Of a DNA stretch of 64,000 nt, positions 16,198 through 26,490 are shown one piece after another. The stretch covers positions 496,001 through 560,000 of the forward strand of contig NZ_VRLV01000003.1 of assembly GCF_009760925.1 (NCBI RefSeq). Direction: 5' to 3'. This DNA comes from Nonomuraea typhae. GTDB taxonomy: Bacteria > Actinomycetota > Actinomycetes > Streptosporangiales > Streptosporangiaceae. A program made the translations under genes and the position numbers. Under the pieces are notes generated by a model. It was not told the DNA's origin and did no database searches. It saw only the letters and a program-made list of their open reading frames with translations. The first letter of the stretch is position 1; the number at the start of each line of letters is the position of its first letter.

Positions 16198-17469
16198 TCA
16201 GCAGCCGACCCCGACGGCCAGGAGGCAGGCGTCGTCCTCCGGGTTCGGGCCGCCGATGTCGGCGAGGAGGCGGTCCAGGCCCGCGTCCAGGTCGCAGGTG
16301 AGCAGCTGGGCGGCGGCCGAGACCGCCAGGTCCAGGCCGACGTCGATGTCGCGGGTGCGGCGTTCGACCAGGCCGTCGGTGAACAGCAGCAGCAGGTCCC
16401 CGTCCTGGAGTTCCACGCTGGCCAGCCGGTAGGGCTGGTCGCAGGTGGCGCCGAGCAGGACGCCCTTGGGCTGGACCAGGGCCTCGGCCTTGCCCTCGCG
16501 CACCAGGATGGGCGGCAGGTGGCCGGCCTGGCTCCAGGTGAAGACGCGGGTCTCGGTGTCGAGGTGGCCGATGATGGCGGTGGCGGTGGTCTCGTCGAGG
16601 CGGTGCAGGACGAGTTCGTTGAGCCAGGCGAGCAGGCGGTCGGCGGGCTCGCCGGTCATGGTCAGGCCGACGAGGGCGTGCCGGAGCTGGGCCATGTGGG
16701 CGATGGCGGGCAGGCCGTGGCCGGAGACGTCGCCGATGGCCAGCAGGACGCGGTCGTCGGGCAGGGCGGCGGCCTCGAACCAGTCGCCGCCGAGGTTGGC
16801 GGTCTTCTCGGCGGGGACGTAGCGGACGGCGATCCGGGTGCCGGGCAGGTCGAGGCGGCCGCCGGGCGCGGGGAGGATGGCCTCGCGCAGGGCGAGCATG
16901 ACGTGGCGCTCCTCGGCGGCGCGCTCCCTGGCCTCGAGGAGCTGGCGGCGCGACTCGGACATGATGCGCTCGGCCCTGCGGCGGCCGGTGATGTCCTGGA
17001 CGACGCCGTGGACGCCGATCGGGCCGCCCGGCGCGAGCAGGGGTTCCAGCACGACCCGCAGGTTGCGCACCTCGCCGCCCCGGCGGATACGGAACTCCGC
17101 CTGGACCGGTTCGACTCCCTGCACGACGCTCCACAGGAGCTGGTCGAGCGCGCCGAGGTCGCCGGGTTCGACGTATCCGGCCAGCTCGGGCAGGCCGAGG
17201 GGACCGTCGGCGCGGTCGCGGCCGAAGATCACGTAGACGTGGTCGGACCACACGGCGTCGCCCGTGCGGAGATTCCACTCGGCCCAGCCCATGTTGCCCA
17301 GGCGCTCGGCGTGGGACAGGCGGATGGCCAGCATGGCCGAGTCGTGCTCGTCGGCCTGCTGCTGGGTGAGGTGTCCGATGAGCTCGGCCGCGCTCATCGG
17401 ACGCTGGTGGTCCGGTGAAGGGAGGGGTGGCTGATGGCCGCCCGCGACGTCGACCATGTTCACTCTCAT
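16198..17469 (-). CDS. PAS domain-containing PP2C/SpoIIE serine phosphatase
   Basis: This 423-residue regulator dephosphorylates Ser/Thr on partner proteins, typically anti-sigma-factor antagonists. It has an N-terminal hydrophilic segment, a PAS domain (about 50-165; WAEWNLRTGDAVWSDHVYVIFG and VHGVVQDITGRRRAE), a short coiled linker and a C-terminal SpoIIE domain (about 200-420). Metal and catalytic motifs are intact: NLGGDWFEA, IGDVSGHGL, SQAGHLPPIL, LFTDGLVERR and EDDACLLAVG. There is no membrane segment, so sensing is cytoplasmic through the PAS fold. No anti-sigma gene is adjacent. It is divergent from the M24 peptidase gene, 127 bases apart. Confidence 0.92.
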   Translation of the reverse strand: MRVNMVDVAGGHQPPLPSPDHQRPMSAAELIGHLTQQQADEHDSAMLAIRLSHAERLGNMGWAEWNLRTGDAVWSDHVYVIFGRDRADGPLGLPELAGYVEPGDLGALDQLLWSVVQGVEPVQAEFRIRRGGEVRNLRVVLEPLLAPGGPIGVHGVVQDITGRRRAERIMSESRRQLLEARERAAEERHVMLALREAILPAPGGRLDLPGTRIAVRYVPAEKTANLGGDWFEAAALPDDRVLLAIGDVSGHGLPAIAHMAQLRHALVGLTMTGEPADRLLAWLNELVLHRLDETTATAIIGHLDTETRVFTWSQAGHLPPILVREGKAEALVQPKGVLLGATCDQPYRLASVELQDGDLLLLFTDGLVERRTRDIDVGLDLAVSAAAQLLTCDLDAGLDRLLADIGGPNPEDDACLLAVGVGC

Positions 17470-17584
17470 ATGGCGTGGAACGGGACAAGAGGTCCCACCG
17501 TATGTGATCGTCCTTGAACGGAGTGTAGCGGCGGCTTGGCGTGTTGTGAGACCTTTTCGCGGATTTTAGCGGAGCGATGACGAG

Positions 17585-17597
17585 TAGATTGGGCCTG
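17585..17597 (+). promoter_or_regulatory. -10 element of a probable leaderless transcript
   Basis: TAGATT lies 6 bases before the GTG start of the M24 peptidase, so transcription should begin at the start codon itself. The -35 region is weak (GATTTT near 17562). Confidence 0.5.
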
Positions 17598-18706
17598 TGA
17601 CGTCCCAAGACTTGTATCCCGTGTCGCGCCTGGCCGCCGTCCAGGAGGCCACCGCCGCATCCGGCCTCGACGCCCTGCTGCTCACCCCGGGCCCGGATCT
17701 GCGTTATGTCAGCGGCTACCAGGCCCTGCCGCTGGAGCGGCTCACATGTCTCGTGGTGCCCGCGGCCGGCGAGCCGTACATGATGGTGCCCAGATTGGAG
17801 CTGCCGGCCGCGCAGGCCTCGCCCGCGTCCCGGCTCGGGCTGGAGTTCGTGGCCTGGGACGAGACCGACGACCCGTATGAGATCGCGGCCAAGCGGCTCG
17901 GCCCCGCGGCGAAGGTCGGGCTGGCCGACCGGATGTGGGCGATGGCCTCGCTGCGCTTCCGTTCCGCGATGCCGGGGACCGAGCAGGTGCTGGCCGGGTC
18001 GGTGCTGCGCGAGCTGCGCATGCGCAAGTCGCCGGCCGAGGTCGAGGCGCTGCGCCAGGCGGGCGAGGCGATCGACGCGGTGCACCGGCAGGTGCCGGGG
18101 TTCCTGCGGCCGGGCCGTACGGAGAGGGAGGTGGGCCGGGACATCGCCGAGGCGATCCTGGCGGCCGGGCACGAGACGGTCGACTTCGTGATCGTGGCCT
18201 CCGGGCCCAACGGCGCCAGCCCGCACCACGAGCTGTCGGACCGGGTCATCCAGGCCGGGGAGCCGGTCGTGGTGGACATCGGCGGCCAGCTGCACAACGG
18301 CTACTGCTCCGACTCCACCCGCAACTACTGCATCGGCGAGCCGCCGGCCGAGTACGCGGCCTTCTTCGAGGTCCTGCGGCGGGCGCAGGACGCGGCCTGC
18401 GCGGCGGTGCGCCCGGGCGTGTCGTGCGAGTCGATCGACGCCGCGGCCCGCGAGGTGATCGCCGAGGCGGGGTACGGCGAGCTGTTCATCCACCGCACCG
18501 GGCACGGCATCGGCATCGAGACCCACGAGGAGCCCTACATCGTCGCCGGCAACGACGAGCCGATGGAGCCGGGCTTCGCGTTCTCCGTCGAGCCGGGCAT
18601 TTACCGCGCCGGAGCCCATGGAGCGCGCATCGAGGACATTCTGGTCTGCACCGAATCGGGCGGACTGCGCCTCAACAACACCCCGCGGGACCTGGTCGTC
18701 GTGTAA
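17597..18706 (+). CDS. M24 family metallopeptidase (Xaa-Pro aminopeptidase-like)
   Basis: This 369-residue cytoplasmic peptidase has a creatinase-like N-terminal domain (about 1-130) and a pita-bread catalytic domain. The five metal ligands are present: Asp in VVVDIGGQL, Asp in CSDSTRN, His in HRTGHGIGIE, Glu in FSVEPGIY and Glu in RIEDIL. It probably cleaves N-terminal residues before proline. The start is GTG 17597; the hexamer TAGATT (17585-17590) ends 6 bases before it and no ribosome site is present, so the mRNA is probably leaderless. Confidence 0.93.
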   Translation: MTSQDLYPVSRLAAVQEATAASGLDALLLTPGPDLRYVSGYQALPLERLTCLVVPAAGEPYMMVPRLELPAAQASPASRLGLEFVAWDETDDPYEIAAKRLGPAAKVGLADRMWAMASLRFRSAMPGTEQVLAGSVLRELRMRKSPAEVEALRQAGEAIDAVHRQVPGFLRPGRTEREVGRDIAEAILAAGHETVDFVIVASGPNGASPHHELSDRVIQAGEPVVVDIGGQLHNGYCSDSTRNYCIGEPPAEYAAFFEVLRRAQDAACAAVRPGVSCESIDAAAREVIAEAGYGELFIHRTGHGIGIETHEEPYIVAGNDEPMEPGFAFSVEPGIYRAGAHGARIEDILVCTESGGLRLNNTPRDLVVV

Positions 18707-18808
18707 CGGCGGCCGATGGCCGGAGCTGGCCATGTGACAGGGGTTGCCGATGTTCCGGGCCGGGCACTGGCTTGCATGGGGTGGGTCCTTCTCTACCGGA
18801 GGTATCAC

Positions 18809-20083
18809 ATGCTCAGTGCCCGGCGGCCGTTACCCGTTCTCACGGGAGTGCTCGCGCTGGTGTTATCGGGCTTGACCGTAGTGGCGAGCCCCGCGCACGC
18901 CGCCTTCCCTGGCAGCAACGGCCCGATCTACTTCGTCGACCAGACCACCGATCCGGACAGGGAGATCTACCGGATCAACCCGGACGGCACCGGCGTCACC
19001 AAGCTCACCGACAACGAGGTGCCCGACTCCAACGCCGCCGCCAACGCCGACAACACCAAGGTCGCCTTCACCCGCATGGACGGCGGCCTGCACTACCTGT
19101 GGACCATGAACCCGGACGGCTCCGGCCAGGCCCAGGTCCCCGGCGGCACCGCCGTCATCGACGCCCCGGTCGACTGGTCGCCGGACGGCACGAAGATCGT
19201 CTACCGCTCGGCCGCCGACAGCACGCTCACCGTGATCCGCCCCGACGGCACCGGCCTCACCTCTCTGGGCGTGTACGGCGACGCCCCCGCGTGGTCGCCG
19301 GACGGCACCAAGATCGCCTTCCGGAACCCCACGCGGAACATCTCGGTCATGAACGCCGATGGCACCGGCGAGACCCAGCTGACGAGCTATTGCTGCAACG
19401 AGGCGGCCGGGCTGCCCGACTGGTCCCCCGACGGCACGAAGATCGTCTACGGGTGGAACCGGTTCTCCCCCGACCGCGGCCAGGTGTACGTGATGAACGC
19501 CGACGGCAGCGGCCAGGCGAACCTGTCGGCCGACACCACGACCAGCGGCGCGCCCCGATGGTCGCCGGACGGCGCCAAGATCGCCTTCACCCGGGACAAC
19601 GACCTGTACACGATGAACGCCGACGGCTCCGGCAAGACCGTGCTGGCCACGATCCCGGGGTTCCAGTTCACCATCGACTGGGCGCCGGCCGGCGACGCCG
19701 ACGTGGACGTGGACCTGGTCGCGCGGCCGAGGCTCGGACTGCTGGTGCCGTACCTGAGCTACACGATGACCGCGCGCAACCTCGGCCCCGGCCCGCTCAC
19801 CTCGGCCACGCTGACCGCCACCCTGCCGCCGGGCAGGACCGCGACCGGCCTGTCGCCCGGCTGCACGTCCGTCCCCGGCAGCGTCACCTGCGCCTACGGG
19901 GCCATCGCGGCCGGCGGAAGCGCCGCCTCCGGCTTCCGGCTCCCGCTGGGCCTGCTCAGCCTGGGCAACGTGACGGTCACCGCCGGCCGTACCGCCTCGG
20001 CGCCCGCGGACCCGAACCCGGCCAACGACAGCGCCTCGGCCAGTTGCACGGTCGTCACGGTCATCCTGGCCACCTGCTCCTGA
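18809..20083 (+). CDS. Secreted PD40 (TolB-like beta-propeller) protein with DUF11-like C-terminal domain
   Basis: This 424-residue exported protein has a signal peptide (about 1-32, ending SPAHA). A six-bladed propeller region (about 35-300) follows, with repeats of the type MNADGSG...W-SPDG-KI-F; at least six copies of SPDGTKI or close variants are visible. The last 110 residues form an Ig-like DUF11 domain (YTMTARNLGPGPLTSATLTATLP... PNPANDSAS). DUF11 domains are typical of cell-surface proteins. The start is ATG 18809 with GGAGG 6 bases upstream; the longer frame from 18716 lacks a ribosome site. No membrane anchor or sortase signal follows. Function unknown; the propeller suggests binding of a protein or glycan. 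Confidence 0.85.
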   Translation: MLSARRPLPVLTGVLALVLSGLTVVASPAHAAFPGSNGPIYFVDQTTDPDREIYRINPDGTGVTKLTDNEVPDSNAAANADNTKVAFTRMDGGLHYLWTMNPDGSGQAQVPGGTAVIDAPVDWSPDGTKIVYRSAADSTLTVIRPDGTGLTSLGVYGDAPAWSPDGTKIAFRNPTRNISVMNADGTGETQLTSYCCNEAAGLPDWSPDGTKIVYGWNRFSPDRGQVYVMNADGSGQANLSADTTTSGAPRWSPDGAKIAFTRDNDLYTMNADGSGKTVLATIPGFQFTIDWAPAGDADVDVDLVARPRLGLLVPYLSYTMTARNLGPGPLTSATLTATLPPGRTATGLSPGCTSVPGSVTCAYGAIAAGGSAASGFRLPLGLLSLGNVTVTAGRTASAPADPNPANDSASASCTVVTVILATCS

Positions 20084-20090
20084 CCCGGGC

Positions 20091-21553
<1,463 letters not shown>

Positions 21554-21557
<4 letters not shown>

Positions 21558-22468
21558 CGGACCAGATCCTCACAGTCGGCCAGCAGGGCCTCGATCCGGG
21601 TGATCCCGGCCGGGGTCGGGGAGATGAGCGGCGGGCGGACGTGCGCGGAGGCGATCCGGCCCCGGTGTTCCAGCACCCACTTGGCCGGAGCGGGGTTGGT
21701 CTCGACGAACAGCAGGTCCACGAGCGGGTGCAGGGCGTAGTGGAGCTCCAGGGCGCGCTCGTGGTCGCCTTCCGCGTAGGCGGTGTACATGCGGGCCACG
21801 GCTGCGGGGGCGAGGTTGGCGGCGGCGCTGACGAACCCGGCGCCGCCGATGGCCAGCAGCGGCAGGCACAGCAGCTCGATGCCCGACCACATGAGGAAGT
21901 CGCGCCCGCACTGGTGCAGGACCCGGGAGAAGTGCTCGAAGTCGCGGGTGGTCTCCTTGATGCCCACGATGTTGGCGTGCGCGCGGCGCAGCCGTCCCGC
22001 GGTCTCGGGCGCGAGGTCCACGGCGGTGCGCGAGGGCACGTTGTAGATGACGATCGGCAGGCCGGGGAACTCCCCGGCGATCGTGGCGTACCAGCGGAAC
22101 AGCGCCTCCTGGCCGGGCCTGGCGTAGTAGGGCGTGATGACGAGGACGGCGTCGGCGCCGAGCCGCTCGGCCGCGGCGGTCAGCTGGAGGGTCTCCTCCA
22201 GCTTGGCCGAGCCGGTGCCGGGCAGGAACGGCGCCCGGTCCGCGATCTCCTGCGCGACCGCGGTCATCGCGGCGATGCGTTCCTCGACGGTCTGCGCGGA
22301 CGGCTCGCCGGTGGAGCCGCCGAGGGAGATGCCGTGCGAGCCCTGGTCGAGCTGCCAGCGCACCAGCGCGCGCAGGGAGGCGAGGTCGAGCGCGCCCCAG
22401 GCGGTGAAGGGCGTCACCAGCGGCGCGATCGACCCCCGGATGGCCGCGGGATCCGAGCGGTACTTCAT
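21554..22468 (-). CDS. DapA/NAL family lyase (aldolase or hydratase)
   Basis: This 304-residue TIM-barrel protein belongs to the dihydrodipicolinate synthase/N-acetylneuraminate lyase superfamily. The Schiff-base Lys is in IVGIKETT, the conserved Tyr in IVIYNVPSRT, and the pyruvate-carboxylate loop is GGSTGEPS (GTTGE-type). Real DapA for lysine synthesis normally lies with core genes; here it is between an HpaE-like dehydrogenase and a FAH-domain protein with ATGA overlaps at both ends. So a pathway role is more likely, such as retro-aldol cleavage of 2,4-dihydroxyhept-2-enedioate (the HpaI step) or a pyruvate-linked hydration. Substrate not shown by sequence. Confidence 0.85.
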
Positions 22469-23892
22469 GCGTCTTCTCCAGATTTCCGCCAGGCGCGATA
22501 AGCCTGCCGCCAAGCAGGGTTCATCGGATAGAGGCCGTCGATCGAGGCGCCCTCCGCGACCCGCTGGAGGATGAAGCGCTCCTCGTCCTCCTGGCGGGCG
22601 GCGTCCGCGGCCACGTCGGCGGCCATGGCGTACGGCACGACGACCACGCCCTCCGCGTCGCCCACGAGCACGTCGCCCGGCATGACGAGCACGCCGCCGC
22701 AGGCCACGGGCACCTGCGACACCGCGGGCACGTGCCGGCGCCCGAGCACGGCCGCGTGCGGCACCGCGTAGTAGGCGGGCAGGTCCAGGCCGGCGAAGGA
22801 CGGGCTGTCGCGCAGCCCCCCGTCGGTGACGACGCCGGCCGCGCCCCGGCGCAGCGCGCGCTGGGCCAGGATGTCGCCGAGCGTGCCCGCGCCGTGGTCG
22901 CCGCGCGCCTCGATCACCAGCACCTCTCCCGGGAGGATCTCCTCGATCGTGCGTTTCTGGGCGTTCATCCCGCCGCCCATCTCGGTGAAGATGTCCTCGC
23001 GCAGCGGCAGGTAGCGCAGCGTCCGAGCGAACCCGGCCATGCGCAGGTCGGGCCGCGTGGGCCGGACGCCTTCGATGAAGTGGTGGTCGATGCCGCGCCT
23101 GCGCAGCTGCGAGGAGAGCGTCGCGGTGGAGACCGAGCGCAGCGTGTGCATCGTCTCCGCGCTCAAGGAGTGGTACGGCGCGGCCGACCCGGCGGAGCCG
23201 AGGGCGGCGGCCCAGCTCTCCAGGGTGACCCGCGGCTGGACGCCCCAGGCGGCCGGGGCGTCGCGGGAGTCGCCCACGACCTGGTTGCGCAGCCGCCCGG
23301 CGCCTTCGAGCTCCACCTCGACGAGGTCGCCCGGCTCCACGACGGTCGAACCTGCCGGGGTGCCGGTGAGGATGAGGTCGCCGGGCTCCAGGGTCATGTA
23401 GCGCGACAGGTCGGCGATGAGCAGGTCGAAGCCGAACAGCAGCTCCCCCATGCCGGCCTCCTGGACGAGCCGGCCGTTGAGGTAGGTCCGCAGCCGCAGC
23501 GAACCGGGGTCGGCGCCGGTGAGGATGGCCGGGCCGACGGGCGTGTAGCCGTCCTGGCCCTTGGCGCGCAGGTTGGATCCGAGGTCGGCGTGCTTGAAGT
23601 CGTAGACGCCGAAGTCGTTGGCGGCGGTGTAGCCGGCGACGTGCTCCAGGGCCCGTTCCGGCGGCACCTGCCGGGCGCGGCTGCCGATGACCAGGGCGAT
23701 CTCGCCTTCGAAGGCGAGCAGTTCGCAGCCGGCGGGCCGGACGACGGGCCGCTCCGACCAGGACAGCGAGGTGGGCGGCTTGAGGAAATAGGAGGGCGCG
23801 GCGGGCACGCGGCCCCGTTCCGCGGCGCGGCTTCGGTAGTTGAGGTGGACGGCGATGATCTTCCTCGGCGCGAGGCCGAGAGGATGGTCCAT
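22465..23892 (-). CDS. Fumarylacetoacetate hydrolase (HpaG-like) - RraA-like fusion protein
   Basis: This 475-residue two-domain enzyme has a FAH domain in residues 1-215, with metal ligands in LLAFEGEIALVIG (ExE) and AANDFGVYDFKHAD and the terminal DLILTGTPAGSTVVEPGD. Such domains isomerise or decarboxylate 2-oxo-dienoates (HpaG). Residues about 240-475 are an RraA/HMG-aldolase-type domain with GDHGAGTLGDILAQRALRRG and the metal-site DGGLRDS; such domains cleave or decarboxylate pyruvate-derived acids. E. coli HpaG is a fusion of two FAH domains, so a FAH-RraA fusion in this position is unusual. The gene leads the operon and its promoter carries the island motif at 23905-23914. Overlap with the next gene is 4 bases. 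Confidence 0.85.
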   Translation of the reverse strand: MDHPLGLAPRKIIAVHLNYRSRAAERGRVPAAPSYFLKPPTSLSWSERPVVRPAGCELLAFEGEIALVIGSRARQVPPERALEHVAGYTAANDFGVYDFKHADLGSNLRAKGQDGYTPVGPAILTGADPGSLRLRTYLNGRLVQEAGMGELLFGFDLLIADLSRYMTLEPGDLILTGTPAGSTVVEPGDLVEVELEGAGRLRNQVVGDSRDAPAAWGVQPRVTLESWAAALGSAGSAAPYHSLSAETMHTLRSVSTATLSSQLRRRGIDHHFIEGVRPTRPDLRMAGFARTLRYLPLREDIFTEMGGGMNAQKRTIEEILPGEVLVIEARGDHGAGTLGDILAQRALRRGAAGVVTDGGLRDSPSFAGLDLPAYYAVPHAAVLGRRHVPAVSQVPVACGGVLVMPGDVLVGDAEGVVVVPYAMAADVAADAARQEDEERFILQRVAEGASIDGLYPMNPAWRQAYRAWRKSGEDA

Positions 23893-23904
23893 GGCAGCTC
23901 CAGA

Positions 23905-23914
23905 TCATATACGA
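23905..23914 (-). promoter_or_regulatory. Island motif copy 1 (before FAH-RraA operon)
   Basis: Read on the minus strand it is TCGTATATGATCT, 13 bases upstream of the FAH-RraA start. The 10-base core is a near-palindrome (TCG-TATA-TGA). The same core recurs at 23972, 24912, 28487 and 29911. Confidence 0.6.
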
Positions 23915-23971
23915 CATCGTGGATGATAGCGGATCGGAAGGAGCGGGCACTATAGACAAAGATATTTGAGT

Positions 23972-23981
23972 TCGTACATGA
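23972..23981 (+). promoter_or_regulatory. Island motif copy 2 (before HpaD-like gene)
   Basis: TCGTACATGATTC lies 42 bases before the dioxygenase start, in the same divergent promoter region as copy 1. The centres are 67 bases apart. Confidence 0.6.
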
Positions 23982-24023
23982 TTCTGCGATGCCGCTCTTC
24001 GGCGCCCGGATCGGAGGATGCAC

Positions 24024-24881
24024 ATGGGAGAGATCGTCCTGGCCGCCAAGATCACGCACGTGCCGTCCATCTGGCTGTCCATCCAGCCGGGCAAGTACCA
24101 CGGCATCCGGCGCCCGGCGGAGATGGCGCTGGCCGAGATCGGCCGGCGGGCCCGCGAGCTCGGCGCCGACACCTTCCTGGTGGCCGACACCCACTGGATG
24201 AACACCATCGGCTTCCACCTCAACGGCAAGGACCGCCACCGCGCCTCCTACGCCAGCCACGAGCTGCCGCACTTCATCCACGACCTGGCCTACGACTACC
24301 CGGGCGACCCGCATCTGGCCGAGCTGGCCCGCGAGGAGATCGCGGCCGGCGGCCAGAAGGCGCTCGTGCACACCTACAAGGACCTCGGCCTGGAGTACGC
24401 CACGCTGGTGCCGATGTACTTCATGAACGGCGACTCGGCCATCAGAGTGCTGCCGATCGGGTGCAACGTCTACTCCTCCATCGACGAGAACCGCCGGATC
24501 GGCGAGGCGCTGCGGCGCGCGGCCGAGCGCAGCGAGCGCAAGGTGGCCTTCCTGGCCAGCGGCTCGCTCTCGCACGCCTTCCCGCCCAACGAAGTGGCCG
24601 AGAGCCTGCTCAACGAGGTCAGCAGCGCGTTCAACCGCAAGACCGACATGGCGGTGCTCGACCTGTGGACCGAGGGGCGGATCGCGGAGTTCCTGGAGAT
24701 GCTGCCCGACTACAACGAGCGCTGCACGGGCGAGGGGGCCATGGCCGACACCGCCATGCTCTTCGGGATCCTCGGCTGGAAGGACTACTCGGGCCGGGGC
24801 GAGCAGCTGTGCCCGTACTTCGGCAGCAGCGGCACCGGGCAGATCGTGGTCGACTTCCCGGTGCCCTCGACGGTGGCGTGA
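24024..24881 (+). CDS. hpaD: Class III extradiol dioxygenase, HpaD-like (3,4-dihydroxyphenylacetate 2,3-dioxygenase)
   Basis: This 285-residue LigB-type ring-cleaving enzyme uses non-heme Fe(II). Likely metal ligands are His in KITHVPSI near the N terminus, the THW of VADTHWMN and a later Glu; SGSLSHAFPP contains the conserved active-site His. PYFGSSGTGQIV near the C terminus is typical of the HpaD group. The pathway role is meta-cleavage of homoprotocatechuate or a related catechol. Two ATGs lie 6 bases apart; the second (24024) is chosen because GGAGG directly abuts the first. It is transcribed divergently from the FAH-DapA-ALDH operon. Confidence 0.85.
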   Translation: MGEIVLAAKITHVPSIWLSIQPGKYHGIRRPAEMALAEIGRRARELGADTFLVADTHWMNTIGFHLNGKDRHRASYASHELPHFIHDLAYDYPGDPHLAELAREEIAAGGQKALVHTYKDLGLEYATLVPMYFMNGDSAIRVLPIGCNVYSSIDENRRIGEALRRAAERSERKVAFLASGSLSHAFPPNEVAESLLNEVSSAFNRKTDMAVLDLWTEGRIAEFLEMLPDYNERCTGEGAMADTAMLFGILGWKDYSGRGEQLCPYFGSSGTGQIVVDFPVPSTVA

Positions 24882-24911
24882 GCAGGGCTCAGGTTAATCT
24901 AACATCTGAAA

Positions 24912-24921
24912 TCGTATGCGA
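24912..24921 (-). promoter_or_regulatory. Island motif copy 3 (before hydrolase-gntR unit)
   Basis: On the minus strand it reads TCGCATACGATTTC, with a palindromic TCG-N4-CGA core. It lies 15 bases before the alpha/beta hydrolase start, between the dioxygenase stop and the gene pair that includes the GntR regulator, so it could mediate autoregulation. Confidence 0.6.
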
Positions 24922-24935
24922 AAGGATGCCGGGAG

Positions 24936-25679
24936 ATGGCCGATCGAGCGCGGCTGGCCGTACGCGTGCACGTCCCCGAGGAGCCGGCCGCGGCCGGGCC
25001 TCCGGTGCTGCTCCTGCACGGCTTCGCCGCCGACGGGCAGCGCGACTGGGTGCGGACCGGCATGGTGGCCGCGCTGACCGCGGCGGGCCGCAGGGCCGTG
25101 GTCGCCGACCTGCCGGGCCACGGGGACAGCCCGGCGCCCGTCACCAGCGCGCAGGCCGGCGCCGGCGCCATCGCCGCCGCCCTCGTCGGCGCGATGGACG
25201 CGGTCGATCGCGGCCCGTTCGACGTGGTCGGCTACTCGCTGGGCGCGAGGATCGCCTGGGAACTGCCCGCCGCGGCGCCCGGGCGGGTGCGCCGCGCCGT
25301 CCTCGGGGGGCTGAGCCCCGTGGATCCGTTCGCCGCACTGGACGTCGAGGCGGTACGGCAGGCCGCCGCCGGCGGCCCGATGCCCGCCGATCCGCTCTCG
25401 GCCATGATCGCTGGTATGGTTCTCGCCCACGGCGACCGGGCGGCCGGGCTGGTGACCTGCGTGGAAGGGCTCCGGGCCACGCCGTTCGAGCCGGGGCCGT
25501 GGAGGGGCCAGGAGCCTCCGGTGTTCGTCGCGGGGCGGGAGGACGTGGTGACGGCGGGAATCGAGCGTATCGTCGGGCTAGTGGCCGGGGCCAGCCTGGT
25601 CACCGTCCCTGGCGACCACCTGCAGGCGCTGGCCGGACCCGGCCTGCTGGAAGTCGTGGCGAAAACGCTCGTGCACTGA
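24936..25679 (+). CDS. Alpha/beta hydrolase
   Basis: This 247-residue single-domain hydrolase has the oxyanion-hole motif LLLHGFAADG, nucleophile elbow GYSLGA, an acid in FVAGREDVV and the catalytic His near the C terminus (VTVPGDHLQAL). It is similar in size and layout to meta-cleavage product hydrolases and 3-oxoadipate enol-lactonases, and could act on a ring-cleavage product or an activating ester; sequence alone does not decide. The start is ATG 24936 with AAGGA upstream. It lies 32 bases before the GntR gene and is probably co-transcribed with it. Confidence 0.85.
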   Translation: MADRARLAVRVHVPEEPAAAGPPVLLLHGFAADGQRDWVRTGMVAALTAAGRRAVVADLPGHGDSPAPVTSAQAGAGAIAAALVGAMDAVDRGPFDVVGYSLGARIAWELPAAAPGRVRRAVLGGLSPVDPFAALDVEAVRQAAAGGPMPADPLSAMIAGMVLAHGDRAAGLVTCVEGLRATPFEPGPWRGQEPPVFVAGREDVVTAGIERIVGLVAGASLVTVPGDHLQALAGPGLLEVVAKTLVH

Positions 25680-25711
25680 TCGGCAAACGCATCGGGGAGA
25701 GAGGCAGAGCG

Positions 25712-26389
25712 GTGAATTCCGCGAAGGGGTCCACGCGGGCCAATGTGTCGAAGGCCGAGCTGAGCTACGAGCTGCTGCGCTCACGCATCCTCGACGGCAC
25801 CTATGGCCCCGGCTACCGGCTGGTCATGGACCAGCTCGCCCGGGAGACCGGGGTCAGCACGATCCCGCTGCGGGAGGCGGTGCGCCGGCTGCAGTCCGAC
25901 GGGCTGGTCGAGGTGGTGCGCAACATCGGCGCCCGGGTGGCGGTCTTCGACGCGGCCCAGGTCGAGCACGCGCTGCAGGTGCTGGCCCGGCTGGAGGGGT
26001 ACGCGACGGCCATCTCGGCGCCGTCCATGACCGCCAAGCACATCGCGCAGGCGCGTGAGGTGAACCAGCGCATGATCGCCGCCCTGGAGGAGTTCGACCC
26101 CGTAGCCTTCACCGCGCTCAACCGGGAGTTCCACTTCGCCATCTACGCCCACTGCCCGGACGAGCACCTGCGGGCGCTGCTGGAGGCGGAGTGGGCGAGG
26201 CTGGATCACATGCGCCGCTCCACCTTCAGCCACGTGCCGGGGCGGGCCCGCCGGTCGGTCGAGGAGCACGCGAACATGCTCGAGCTGATCGAGGCGGGCG
26301 CGGAGGCCCAGGAGATCGAGCGGGTGGCGTGCGCGCACAAGATCGCGACCGCGGAGGCGCTGCACAAGGCCCAGGCCAGGAAGAGCTGA
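25712..26389 (+). CDS. GntR family regulator, FCD (FadR) subfamily
   Basis: This 225-residue DNA-binding protein has an N-terminal winged helix (about 15-80): LRSRILDGTYGPGYRL, ARETGVSTIPLREAVRRLQSDGLV. It also has an all-helical FCD effector domain (about 85-215); LNREFHFAIYAHCPDEHL and the later SVEEHANMLELIEAG carry the His residues of the metal/ligand pocket. Such regulators bind short palindromes and are released by carboxylic acid ligands. The repeated near-palindrome found at five island promoters fits the size of FCD operators, so this protein is the likely regulator. The start is GTG 25712. Confidence 0.92.
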   Translation: MNSAKGSTRANVSKAELSYELLRSRILDGTYGPGYRLVMDQLARETGVSTIPLREAVRRLQSDGLVEVVRNIGARVAVFDAAQVEHALQVLARLEGYATAISAPSMTAKHIAQAREVNQRMIAALEEFDPVAFTALNREFHFAIYAHCPDEHLRALLEAEWARLDHMRRSTFSHVPGRARRSVEEHANMLELIEAGAEAQEIERVACAHKIATAEALHKAQARKS

Positions 26390-26450
26390 CCCCGGCCCGG
26401 ACTGGGCGGAGCCGGCCCGCCTGGGCCAGGACGGGCGAGCTGACGTGCTC

Positions 26451-26490
26451 AGACCAGGCGGTCCCGGCTCAGGCCAGGCGGTCCCGGCTC
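26451..26490. repeat. Two tandem 20-bp direct repeats
   Basis: AG(A/G)CCAGGCGGTCCCGGCTC occurs twice in a row (26451-26470, 26471-26490; one mismatch). It lies between the gntR stop and the convergent SDR stop codon. It may be a simple duplication; each unit holds no long hairpin. Confidence 0.8.

Noticed and set aside
14527..17418. A 963-codon plus-strand frame over the exonuclease and phosphatase
   Set aside because: The minus-strand genes have complete catalytic motifs; the plus-strand product is low complexity without domains.
22465..23892. FAH-RraA protein as two genes
   Set aside because: The frame is continuous from one domain to the other with uniform codon use and no internal stop, so it is a fusion unless the assembly is wrong.
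26451..26490. The 20-bp tandem repeat as an attachment site
   Set aside because: It lies in tandem with no integrase or mobile gene near, so a simple local duplication is more likely.
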